From Bradymonas sediminis (lineage in GTDB: Bacteria; Myxococcota_A; Bradymonadia; Bradymonadales; Bradymonadaceae), in the NCBI RefSeq assembly GCF_003258315.1, contig NZ_CP030032.1, positions 2,209,804 to 2,273,803 on the forward strand: a DNA stretch of 64,000 nucleotides. The letters run 5' to 3'. The notes below the pieces were generated by a model that was given only the letters and a program-made list of their open reading frames with translations, did not search any database and was not told where the DNA came from. Positions 18,540 to 26,437 of this stretch are shown in pieces. Position 1 is the stretch's first letter. Each line of letters starts with the position of its first letter. The position numbers were made by a program, and so were the translations under genes.

Positions 18540-19925
18540 TTAAAACATGCAGAAGGTTCCCATCACACACATTATGCATGAGGAAGGACATGCATCCTGG
18601 CACATCATACCGCCGAAGCAAATCTGACCGCTGCCGCAATCGGCATCCGTCGAGCATCCGCCCGGAAGACCCGAACCCGCGCCACCTTCACAGGTGTTGG
18701 TTTGCATATTGCAGGTTCCGGGGAAACAATCCATGGCGTCTGTGCAGCTGGCACCGGCGCTTGGCGCGGTGCACACGCCGTTCTCGCAGGTCGTACCGGC
18801 GCGGCAGACCGTCGGGTCGTTTGCGCAGCTCGGCGGCTCGGAGCACATGCCGTCGACGCAGACTTCGCCGGGAACGCTACAGTCGGAGTTACCGGTACAT
18901 TCGATGCAGCACTCACTGATGCAGAAGAAGCCAGGCTGCGAGCATGCGCTCTCGCCGTCGGCGGGGTTACACGACTCGGTACACGCCATGCACTCACCGT
19001 TCGCCGTGCAGGTCTCGCCGGCCGCGGTGTTGCAGTCGCTGTCGCCAAGACACTCGGCGCAATAGCAGTTATCCGCGTCGAAGAGATTATAGACAGGGTC
19101 TTGCGCGCAAGTCTCAGGGGTCTGGCTGCCGGGGGGGCAGGTGTTCTGGACGCAGGTTCCGTTATTGCAGATCTCGCCGACGCCGCAGGCCGGGTTGCAT
19201 GCGCTGCCGGAGCCAGCTTCACACTGGTTGGTCGCGGTGTTGCAGGTCTCGCCGGTTGGGCAGGGGCCGCCGCAGGGCTCGGAGGTCGCGACTTCGCAGG
19301 TGCTGGTCGCGGTGTTGCAGACCTGACCGTTCGGGCAACCGCCACAAACATCGGTGTCGCTCTCGCACTGGTTGGTGCTGGTGTTGCAGGTCTCACCGGT
19401 CGCGCATCCGCCACAGGGGTCGGTATTGCTCTCGCACTGAGCCGTGGTCTCGTTGCAGGTCTCGCCGGCCGCGCAACCGCCGCAAGCGTCGGTCGTCTTC
19501 GGCACGCACTCATCGGCCAGGTTGCACTCTTCGTCGGCGGCGCAATCGGCGTCGCTGGTGCAACCGCCGGTGGTGCCCACGCCGCAAACGCCGTTGTTGC
19601 AGGTTTCGCCCGCGGCGACGTCGCATTGGTCATTGGTGGTGCACTGCGGGCGCGAGCAAACCCCTTCGGGGTGCTCCGGGGTCACAAGGCAGATAAGGTC
19701 AGATGAACCGGCGCAATTATCGCAGGACACCTGAATGCACTCGTTCTCGAAGCTACACGAGTACCCAAGGTCGCAATCGCTGGAGAAAGTACAGGACTGC
19801 GCGACAGCGGTGTCGTCGGAGCCGCATGCGGCGAGCGCGAACATCGCCACCAGCAAGATGGCCGCGTAAACGCCCGTCAAGCGCTTGGATGCCGCCAGGT
19901 CTAAATAATGTCGAATACTATTCAT
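18540..19925 (-). CDS. Cys-rich repeat lipoprotein
   Basis: 461 residues from ATG at 19925; the longer frame begins with GTG and is less likely. Signal MNSIRHYLDLA.. ends in lipobox LAAC at a GSDD stretch. After it the protein is almost entirely short Cys-rich modules. The central part holds five or so tandem units of the pattern CGGCxxGETCNxxTxQCE, each ~24 residues, spaced by short acidic linkers. Outer modules follow the pattern CxxDxDCxxGxxCxxxxC. These resemble the disulphide-linked adhesion or protease-resistant modules common on delta-proteobacterial surfaces, but no binding partner can be read. An even number of Cys per unit suggests disulphides formed in the periplasm. It probably sits on the outer membrane; function unknown. 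Confidence 0.88.
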   Translation of the reverse strand: MNSIRHYLDLAASKRLTGVYAAILLVAMFALAACGSDDTAVAQSCTFSSDCDLGYSCSFENECIQVSCDNCAGSSDLICLVTPEHPEGVCSRPQCTTNDQCDVAAGETCNNGVCGVGTTGGCTSDADCAADEECNLADECVPKTTDACGGCAAGETCNETTAQCESNTDPCGGCATGETCNTSTNQCESDTDVCGGCPNGQVCNTATSTCEVATSEPCGGPCPTGETCNTATNQCEAGSGSACNPACGVGEICNNGTCVQNTCPPGSQTPETCAQDPVYNLFDADNCYCAECLGDSDCNTAAGETCTANGECMACTESCNPADGESACSQPGFFCISECCIECTGNSDCSVPGEVCVDGMCSEPPSCANDPTVCRAGTTCENGVCTAPSAGASCTDAMDCFPGTCNMQTNTCEGGAGSGLPGGCSTDADCGSGQICFGGMMCQDACPSSCIMCVMGTFCMF

Positions 19926-20058
19926 GAAATATCTCGTCTTCTGCACTGGCTAAATTAAAATTAGCGTTTAAAAAATCGTTGATGCGTTTTAAAATCACAC
20001 GCTACTATAAACAAATTTGCGACTAACTTCAAACAGTTACCGCCGATAATATCCGGGC

Positions 20059-20925
20059 TCAACTGCGGGCCACGACCTCGTGGACCAGCGCCTTATAATG
20101 CTTCGCTCCGCGGCTATCGGCGTCGAATTCGAAGATGGGCATGCCCGCGAGTTGCGCACGCGGCAGCGCGGTGTTGATGCCGATGCGCGTCTTGAATAAT
20201 ACGTGCTCCCACGCCTGCTCGATTTGCTCGAGAACTTGCTCATTGATCGAGACGGTGCGCCCGTCCACCCGCGTGAGGAGCACCCCGAGCACGCCCAGGT
20301 TATGCCCCAGCCGGCCGTTGACCGCCTCGACGGTTCCCATCAACTCATCGGCGCCCTGCACCGACAGGGCCGCCAGGTCGGTTGGAATCAGCACCTTATC
20401 CGCGGCAAAGAGCGCGTTCAGCGTCAGATTCCCCTTATTGGGCGGCGAGTCGATGATGATATAATCGTAGTGGGTGCGCGTGAGCTTGAGGGCCTCGCGC
20501 AGCAAGGACTCCTTGCCAATCTTCTGCGAGATTCGCCCCTCCGTTTCGGCGAGCGCTGGATCTGCCGGGGTCACGTCGAGGCCATCGATACCCGAGGGAA
20601 CCCGCGCGTCCAAAAACTCAGCGCCCTGCTCATCGAGCAGGATATCGCTGACCGACTTCTCCGCCCGCTCCTGGCTCATCAGCGCCGACAGGCTCGTGGT
20701 GCAATGGCCCTGCGCGTCCAGGTCAATGAGCAACACGCGGGCATCCTCAAATAGCGCCAAACCGGCCGCCAGGTTGACCGCGGTCGTCGTCTTGCCGACC
20801 CCACCTTTGACGGTCGCCACCGCGATCACCTTCGCCTGCCGCTCCCCGCGCGCATAGCGGCGAGAATCGTCTTGCTCGTCATTTTTAACCAGTCGTTTGA
20901 GACCGTTGCTAATAAGATTTCGCAT
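20059..20925 (-). CDS. Orphan ParA-family ATPase
   Basis: 288 residues. A ~32-residue charged N-terminal extension precedes the deviant Walker A KGGVGKTT (residues 40-47, both signature lysines present). LLIDLDAQGHCTTSL and YDYIIIDSPPNKGNLTLNAL complete the ParA/MinD-type nucleotide site. ParA proteins form ATP-dependent patterns on DNA or membrane that segregate plasmids, chromosomes or protein clusters. No ParB gene or parS-like site is adjacent, and the chromosomal parAB pair lies elsewhere in the window (36946-38702). It may position a non-DNA cargo; this is inference. The ~240-base spacer to gcvPB upstream (20926-21166) holds no recognised riboswitch. Confidence 0.9.
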   Translation of the reverse strand: MRNLISNGLKRLVKNDEQDDSRRYARGERQAKVIAVATVKGGVGKTTTAVNLAAGLALFEDARVLLIDLDAQGHCTTSLSALMSQERAEKSVSDILLDEQGAEFLDARVPSGIDGLDVTPADPALAETEGRISQKIGKESLLREALKLTRTHYDYIIIDSPPNKGNLTLNALFAADKVLIPTDLAALSVQGADELMGTVEAVNGRLGHNLGVLGVLLTRVDGRTVSINEQVLEQIEQAWEHVLFKTRIGINTALPRAQLAGMPIFEFDADSRGAKHYKALVHEVVARS

Positions 20926-21166
20926 TGTACAGCTCCCAGAAGGTGCGCAGGGTGAGTCAAAGTCGCGGACTTATACAGACTTGGCCTAATTGACGCAACG
21001 CGTCACGCAAAATTATCTCCTTATATCCCCCTAGCTTATCCTGACTTTGGCGAAAGCGAAACTATTTGGCGCATTATTGACCACCCAATGGTTGCCATTT
21101 GCGCCCAAAATTCCTATGAGCAGATCGCGCATATCATGGTGCGCTCCCTTCGATTTGAGGACGACG

Positions 21167-22750
21167 ATGAACAGCGATAAAATTAATGGTCTGGCGGCGT
21201 TCGCGCCCAACGCGACGACCCGACCTTCGGCCAATATCACCAGCGGGCTCAAATTCGAGGAGCCGCTGATTTTCGAGCGCAGCCAGCCGGGGCGCAAGGG
21301 CTTTAGCCTGCACGTCGACGATTGGGATGTGCCGGCCCTCGACGTTGAAGACGCCTGGGACGACGCCCTGGTGCGGGCCGAAATCGCGGAGCTCCCCGAG
21401 GTCAGTGAGCCCGAGGTGGTCCGCCATTATACGCGTATGAGCCAGTGGAATTTCTCGATTGATACGGGATTTTATCCGCTGGGCTCGTGCACCATGAAAT
21501 ACAACCCGAAGATCAACGAGGGTGTGGCGAGGCTGGCGGGATTTGCGAACTTGCACCCCTATATGCCCGACGAATGGTGCCAGGGCGCGCTGGAGCTGCT
21601 CTATAGATTGCAGGGGATGCTCTGCGAGATCTCGGGGCTGGCGCATTGCTCGCTGCAACCGGCCGCCGGCGCTCAGGGTGAATTGGCGGGTCTGATGTGC
21701 ATCCGGGCGTATCACGAGGCGCGCGGCGACACGAAGCGCACCAAAATTATCGTGCCGGAGTCGGCCCACGGGACCAACCCCGCCTCGGCGGCATTTAACG
21801 GCTTCGAGGTCGTCGAGGTGAAATGCGGCGAGGACGGGCGACTGCACCCGGACGCGCTGCACGAGGTGATGAGCGACGAGGTCGCTGGCCTGATGATCAC
21901 CAACCCGAGCACCATGGGTCTTTTTGAGACTCATATCGCCGAGATCTGTCGCATCGTCCACCAGGGTGGCGGCAAGGTCTATATGGACGGCGCGAATATG
22001 AACGCGATTCTTGGCAAGGCGCGCCCCGGCGACTTCGGGGTCGACGTGATGCATTTTAATGTCCACAAGACCTTCTCGACCCCGCATGGCGGCGGCGGCC
22101 CGGGGGCCGGCCCGATCTGCGTGGTCGAAGACCTCGGCGAATACCTGCCCGTGCCGCGGGTTTCAAAACGCGGAGAAGACGACGCCGGCCCGGCCTATTA
22201 TCTTGACTTCGACCACCCGAACTCGGTCGGGAAGCTCAAGGCGTTCTGGGGCAACTTCCTGGTCTATGTGCGCGGCTATACCTATTTGAGTGAATACGGC
22301 TGGCGGCTCGAGACGCTCACGGAGATGGCGGTGCTCAACGCGAATTACCTGCGCGTGAAGCTCAACGACATGCTCGACGTCGAGTATCAAGGCGTCTGCA
22401 TGCACGAGGTCGCGTTCAACGATAGCACGCTGAGAGCGCGCGGCATCGAGACGCTCGACCTGGCCAAGCGCCTCATCGACTACGGCTTCCACCCGCCGAC
22501 GGTCTATTTCCCTCTCAACATCCAGGGCGCGCTCATGGTCGAGCCCACCGAGACCGAATCTCGCCAGACCCTCGACTCCTTCGTCGACGCCCTGCGCACC
22601 ATCATCGACGAGGCCGAGGCGCACCCTGAGTTGCTCAAGAAAGCGCCCTACAACGCATTTAGGACGCGCCTCGACGAGACGCGCGCGGCGCGAAACCCCA
22701 TCCTCACCTATAAACAATTGGTGGCCTCGCGCGCCGAGACTCCCGCATAA
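21167..22750 (+). CDS. gcvPB: Glycine dehydrogenase (decarboxylating) subunit 2
   Basis: 527 residues from ATG at 21167, chosen because GAGG lies just upstream; an earlier in-frame ATG at 21047 would add an unrelated leader. It is the PLP-binding half of the two-subunit P-protein of the glycine cleavage system, which decarboxylates glycine and passes the aminomethyl group to lipoyl-GcvH. GFYPLGSCTMKYNPK, AHGTNPASAAFNG and NVHKTFSTPHGGGGPG are family hallmarks; Lys301 in the last motif is the expected PLP lysine. The partner subunit 1 gene and gcvT/gcvH are not beside it, which is less usual. A strong terminator follows. Confidence 0.95.
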   Translation: MNSDKINGLAAFAPNATTRPSANITSGLKFEEPLIFERSQPGRKGFSLHVDDWDVPALDVEDAWDDALVRAEIAELPEVSEPEVVRHYTRMSQWNFSIDTGFYPLGSCTMKYNPKINEGVARLAGFANLHPYMPDEWCQGALELLYRLQGMLCEISGLAHCSLQPAAGAQGELAGLMCIRAYHEARGDTKRTKIIVPESAHGTNPASAAFNGFEVVEVKCGEDGRLHPDALHEVMSDEVAGLMITNPSTMGLFETHIAEICRIVHQGGGKVYMDGANMNAILGKARPGDFGVDVMHFNVHKTFSTPHGGGGPGAGPICVVEDLGEYLPVPRVSKRGEDDAGPAYYLDFDHPNSVGKLKAFWGNFLVYVRGYTYLSEYGWRLETLTEMAVLNANYLRVKLNDMLDVEYQGVCMHEVAFNDSTLRARGIETLDLAKRLIDYGFHPPTVYFPLNIQGALMVEPTETESRQTLDSFVDALRTIIDEAEAHPELLKKAPYNAFRTRLDETRAARNPILTYKQLVASRAETPA

Positions 22751-22783
22751 TCCAACGGGCGACCCTCCGATTCGCCCTTATGC

Positions 22784-22827
22784 AAACACGCAAAAAGCTC
22801 GCCAATTGGCGAGCTTTTTGCGTGTTT
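22784..22827. terminator. Bidirectional terminator, 44-base perfect palindrome
   Basis: AAACACGCAAAAAGCTCGCC (22784-22803), AATT, and its exact inverse complement (22808-22827). T-rich on both strands, it lies between the convergent gcvPB and Cys-rich lipoprotein genes. Confidence 0.95.
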
Positions 22828-22847
22828 ATGAGCGGCCTAATTCAGCC

Positions 22848-23801
22848 TTAGAAGGCGGCGTTCAACTGGCTGCAGCAGTTGTCCTTGACGCACTGGTCTT
22901 CGGCGTCTTCATCCTCGGTCTCGTAGCAGGAATACTGATCGGTGCAGGTCTCCAGGTCCACCAGCGCGGAGCGGCATTCCGACGAGACGCCGCAGGAATC
23001 CAAGCACTCCATGGCGCAGGTACTGCAGGCTGCCGGGTTCATACCGCCCATGCACTCTTCGCTCATGACGCACTCGGTGTTGCAATTCGCAAGGCAACCC
23101 ATATACGGGCAGCAGGTTCCGCCCTCAACGCACTCGTCGGCGCGGCAGGTTCCACCATTATTGCCCGGGGTGTTATTGCCCGGAGTGTTATTGCCCGGAG
23201 TGTTATTGCCCGGAGTGTTATTGTCCGGGGTGGTCTCCGTCTCGCAGAAGAGGTCGCCGGCCTTGGTGTAGACGACCACGTCAAAATTGCCGCTGATCGT
23301 CTGGGTGGCGTCGCCGCCGATCTCGCTCTTGAGGACGACGTTATTGAAGGAGCCTTTGACATGATCGCCCATCTTTCTCGGGCAATTCGACAGCGTCACC
23401 GTCCCGGCGCCGGTGCCAGCGTAGACATTGCCGGCCATGGCGCTGGTTAGGCTGATATCCTCAAGGGCGAACGTGCCCGGTGCCCGCTCGTCCTCGCTCG
23501 TGATGACGACCGCGGACAATATGGAGCCGTCGCTGCTGGCCAGGGTCAGGTGAAGCATCGGGCCGGCGATACTCGCCCCCCAACTGCCCTCGCCTGCGGC
23601 CTCGTCCTTCTGGCTCCCCGACAACGTATCCGTGCTGCCTTCGGCCTCGACTTCGACGGTGAAGCTACTGGAGCCCGCCTGTTGCTGGTTATTCGACGAA
23701 TCACCTCCGCCCTTGGAGGAATCATCGCCGCACGCGGCGACGCCTACAAATGCGCAACAAAGAGCGATAATGGCGAACTTAAGCTTTGCTTTCTCAAACA
23801 T
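22848..23801 (-). CDS. Lipoprotein with NNTPG linker and Cys-rich C-terminus
   Basis: 317 residues, not recognised as a family. The signal ends in lipobox GVAAC with GDDSS after it. Residues ~45-190 form a beta-rich domain (FTVEVEAEGS.., GTFALEDISL.., FDVVVYTKAGDLFC) like those of other predicted surface lipoproteins. Residues ~192-212 are a Pro/Asn/Gly linker built from tandem NNTPG units. The last ~100 residues hold about 20 cysteines (GGTCCPYMGCLANCNTEC, CSTCAMECLDSCG), probably disulphide-bonded outside the cytoplasm. The layout of domain, flexible linker and Cys-rich head suggests a surface-displayed protein. A ~187-base spacer upstream has no recognised signal. Confidence 0.82.
   Translation of the reverse strand: MFEKAKLKFAIIALCCAFVGVAACGDDSSKGGGDSSNNQQQAGSSSFTVEVEAEGSTDTLSGSQKDEAAGEGSWGASIAGPMLHLTLASSDGSILSAVVITSEDERAPGTFALEDISLTSAMAGNVYAGTGAGTVTLSNCPRKMGDHVKGSFNNVVLKSEIGGDATQTISGNFDVVVYTKAGDLFCETETTPDNNTPGNNTPGNNTPGNNTPGNNGGTCRADECVEGGTCCPYMGCLANCNTECVMSEECMGGMNPAACSTCAMECLDSCGVSSECRSALVDLETCTDQYSCYETEDEDAEDQCVKDNCCSQLNAAF
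23158..23232. repeat. 15-bp tandem repeat, five units, inside a coding region
   Basis: TTATTGCCCGGAGTG (with GGGGTG variants and a GTCC variant at the ends) repeats five times head to tail. On the minus strand it encodes the pentapeptide NNTPG/DNNTPG linker of the surrounding lipoprotein. Unit length is a multiple of three, so gain or loss by slippage keeps the frame. Confidence 0.92.
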
Positions 23802-23988
23802 AAAAATTCCTGTTCACTTTGCGAAAAAAACAACGAATAAAAATGCATCCAATAATACCAAGTGCCCCGACGAAATGCCGAAACTCGGCATCTCCCTGAG
23901 GCACCTGCAACAGACGGGGATGGCGCTGATATATTCACCGATACGCTATCGTATCGCAAATAAATCCGCCCGCAGACGCCGCCAACAA

Positions 23989-24759
23989 TCAAGACACGAA
24001 CGGCAAGTCGCCCTCTCCTGCGGCGTTCTCCGCCCCCTCAACCCGGTCCAGCAGCGCACGCGCATCGTATTTATGCCCGGTCTGCCCCATATCGAGTGTC
24101 TGCATCAGCAGGACAAAGGTCGAGGCGATGGACTCGGCGCTCGGGAGGGTGTTCGGGTCCTCGCTGGGATAGGCTTCCTGGCGCATATCGGTGGCGGTGC
24201 CGCCCGGGTTGATCGACACGACGCAGACGCCGTCGCTCGCGAGTTCTTCGGCCAAGGTCTCGGTGATGCCCTCGACGGCGTGCTTTGACACCGCATACGG
24301 CCCCCACCCGCCCCGCCCGCGCCGCCCGACGCTCGAGGACACGTTAATCATGACGGACTGCTCGGCCTCGCGCAGCAGCGCGATGCTCTGGGTCGACACG
24401 ATAAAGACCCCGTCTACGTTAATGCGCTGGGTCTTCTGCCAATCCTCTAGCGCCACCTCTTCGAGGTTCTTTCGCGGCCCGAGTATCGCCGCGTTATTGA
24501 CCAAAATATCGAGGTGGCCGCGCTCATCAGCGATGCGCCCGACCAACCTCTTAACCGCCGAGGGGTCGGTGACGTCGGCCTGCACGCCGGTAAACGACGC
24601 GCCCTCTCCGCACAACGCCTCGGTCTCCCTGAGCGACTCGATATCTCGCGCACACGCGTATACATGCGCCCCCAGGGCGGTCAATTGAACGCAGAGTGCG
24701 CGGCCAATCCCACGGCTTCCCCCGGTAATAAGCGCAACTTTTCCCTCTAAATCCTTCAT
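23989..24759 (-). CDS. Short-chain dehydrogenase/reductase (SDR) oxidoreductase
   Basis: 256 residues, a classical SDR. The Rossmann cofactor motif TGGSRGIG is at residues 12-19, NNAA near 88-91, Asn114 and the Ser141-143 region follow, and the catalytic pair Tyr155/Lys159 appears in YAVSKHA. NPGGTATDM after it is the usual cofactor-contact loop. An Arg after the second strand (ACARD) suggests NADP(H), but this is only a rule of thumb. The substrate cannot be read; family relatives reduce or oxidise sugars, acyl groups or alcohols. It follows a hypothetical gene on the same strand, separated by a terminator-like hairpin. Confidence 0.93.
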   Translation of the reverse strand: MKDLEGKVALITGGSRGIGRALCVQLTALGAHVYACARDIESLRETEALCGEGASFTGVQADVTDPSAVKRLVGRIADERGHLDILVNNAAILGPRKNLEEVALEDWQKTQRINVDGVFIVSTQSIALLREAEQSVMINVSSSVGRRGRGGWGPYAVSKHAVEGITETLAEELASDGVCVVSINPGGTATDMRQEAYPSEDPNTLPSAESIASTFVLLMQTLDMGQTGHKYDARALLDRVEGAENAAGEGDLPFVS

Positions 24760-24793
24760 GGTCTAGCCCCTGGAACGATCGGTAGAAATGACA

Positions 24794-24821
24794 GCGCCCG
24801 ACTGATTGCTCAGTCGGGCGC
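24794..24821 (-). terminator. Hairpin terminator candidate after the hypothetical gene
   Basis: GCGCCCGACTGA, loop TTGC, and a perfect 12-base inverse complement. It sits 20 bases past the stop of the minus-strand hypothetical gene. The T-run is weak on the minus strand (TGTCATTTCT). Confidence 0.75.
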
Positions 24822-24841
24822 AGATGATTTGCTCTCTCAAA

Positions 24842-25456
24842 TTAAAGCACCGGCTCGTCGGGCGACAACGCCCAGGTCCAGCGAATGCTCTGGTACTCGG
24901 GGTTATCCACCCCGAGGTCACGGCGCATCGCCGAGCGCATGTCGGTGATCAAGAAGGTGGCGTCCGCCATCGCGTCGCGCCGGGCGCCGATATGATTCTG
25001 GTAGGTCTGATAGGCTTGCTCGGAGTCGTCGTCCTCGGTGAGGGCGCCGCCGATTTGCTGCTCAAATCGGGCAACATAATCCGCCGCAAAGTCAATATCT
25101 TCGCGGTGCGCGCTCAGATATTTCATCATGCCGCGCGCCGCCGCTTCGAGCAGCTCCGAGTCCCAATACATCACGCGCCGGTCCGGATACCCGACGGCGT
25201 CGACTTTCTTGAGCTCGTTCTGCGCTTCGCGCAGCAACAACGCCACCTTCTTCCAGCTACGCTTGTCGGCGCCGCGCTCACGTCGCCAGCTCGAATAATG
25301 CAGGTCGCTCGAGGTCCGCGATGATTTGAGATCGGCGATGACGGTCTTCAGCCGATCACCGAATTCAAGGCAATAGACCGAGCCGGGATTCTTCTCACAA
25401 TATTTGAGACAATCCTGTAAGCAAACTTCAACTTCAGCAATATTGGCATACGCCAT
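24842..25456 (-). CDS. Hypothetical protein, cytoplasmic, helical
   Basis: 204 residues with no signal peptide, membrane segment or family motif that I recognise. The N-terminus has three cysteines in a helix-like run (VCLQDCLKYCEKN), and a fourth follows at SVYCLEF, which could mark a metal or redox site but is not a known pattern. The rest is helical and charged, with many Arg/Asp/Glu and aromatic residues (RWTWALSPDEPVL at the end). The frame is intact with GC-rich third positions like its neighbours. ATG at 25456 is the only good start. It sits between the DUF72 gene and a hairpin; no functional context is evident. Confidence 0.68.
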   Translation of the reverse strand: MAYANIAEVEVCLQDCLKYCEKNPGSVYCLEFGDRLKTVIADLKSSRTSSDLHYSSWRRERGADKRSWKKVALLLREAQNELKKVDAVGYPDRRVMYWDSELLEAAARGMMKYLSAHREDIDFAADYVARFEQQIGGALTEDDDSEQAYQTYQNHIGARRDAMADATFLITDMRSAMRRDLGVDNPEYQSIRWTWALSPDEPVL

Positions 25457-25618
25457 GAGTACATCCCGAAACAGGTAGAATTTGTGTGGGCGTCTTCTTT
25501 ACTTTGATGAAGGACTTCCCAGCTCGCACACAGCGCGACGATATATGCCCGAATGCCCGGTGGAGTGTCAACTGGCACAGAACCCTTCGCCGTGTCTGGC
25601 GCCCAACTCGAGCCCCAC

Positions 25619-26437
25619 TTATTGCGGCGCCGAGCCGAGCTGGCGCGCGAGTTCGGATTCAACCCGACGCACGGTCCTGGGCGAAAAGCCCTCATAATTA
25701 TTATTGGCGTAGCCAAAAATGGTGCCGCCCCGATCGAGAAAATGCGCCATCCGCGCGCTCCACCAGGCGATTTCTTCATCGCGTTCAATCTTGGGACTGG
25801 CGTAATTTTCAAACGCGTCATGCACCCCCAACCAACGAATATACGCGACACGCGAAGTCGCGCGCCAGAATCGGCCCATATGCTCGCCGCAGGTCAGCAC
25901 CATCGACACCTGCCAGCGCTTGAGCAAATCCGCGAACTCCTCGGTCAGCCAGGAGCGATGGCGCACCTCCACCGCGTAGACCAGCCCGTCGGGCAACCCT
26001 TCAAGAAATCGGCCGAGATCATCGAGGGAATCGGCGCTCATGCTCGGCGGCAATTGCAGCAATAATGGGCCGAGGCGGTCCCCGAGTTCCTGCATCGTCT
26101 CAATAAACGTCGTCGCCAGCCCCCCGCAATTGACCAGGCGCGCCTGGTGGGTAATTACGCGCGGAAATTTGGCCGCGAACACAAAGCCCTCGGGACTCTG
26201 GGTCCGCCAGGACTGCACGGTCTTTAAGCTCGGCATCCCATAAAATGTTGAGTTAATCTCGACGCTTCGGTATTGCTCGGCGTAAAACCCAAGCCGCTGA
26301 TTCGCGGGCATTTTTGCCGGATAAAAGGCCCCCTGCCAGTCCGCATAGGACCACCCGGAGGTTCCCAGATAAAGATGCGGGTGAAGTGAGTTTTGACCGG
26401 TCAGGACGCCCTGCACAGGCTCAACGCTCGCGGTCAC
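25619..26437 (-). CDS. DUF72 (YecE-like) TIM-barrel protein
   Basis: 272 residues from a GTG start. Typical DUF72 features: LYLGTSGWSYADWQGAFYP at the N-terminus, FYAEQYRSVEINSTFYG, FVFAAKFPRVITH, LLLQLPPSM, AVEVRHRSW and a closing FGYANNNYEGFSP. The family is a TIM barrel without an established reaction; links to nucleic-acid processing have been suggested elsewhere. The GTG start overlaps the stop of the histidine-kinase gene (bases GTGA), so both are translated from one mRNA. That coupling is shown by the sequence; what it means is not. Confidence 0.92.
   Translation of the reverse strand: MTASVEPVQGVLTGQNSLHPHLYLGTSGWSYADWQGAFYPAKMPANQRLGFYAEQYRSVEINSTFYGMPSLKTVQSWRTQSPEGFVFAAKFPRVITHQARLVNCGGLATTFIETMQELGDRLGPLLLQLPPSMSADSLDDLGRFLEGLPDGLVYAVEVRHRSWLTEEFADLLKRWQVSMVLTCGEHMGRFWRATSRVAYIRWLGVHDAFENYASPKIERDEEIAWWSARMAHFLDRGGTIFGYANNNYEGFSPRTVRRVESELARQLGSAPQ

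Noticed and set aside
19190-19510. Possible CRISPR-like array
   Set aside because: Repeats are in frame and encode Cys-rich modules, have no unique spacers of constant length, and no cas genes are near.
18605-19706. Long ORFs on both strands within the Cys-rich gene
   Set aside because: They arise from the repeat composition; only the 18540-19925 frame has a lipobox and ordered Cys modules.
20926-21166. Possible glycine riboswitch before gcvPB
   Set aside because: I could not find the conserved core or paired stems; a covariance search would be needed to revive it.
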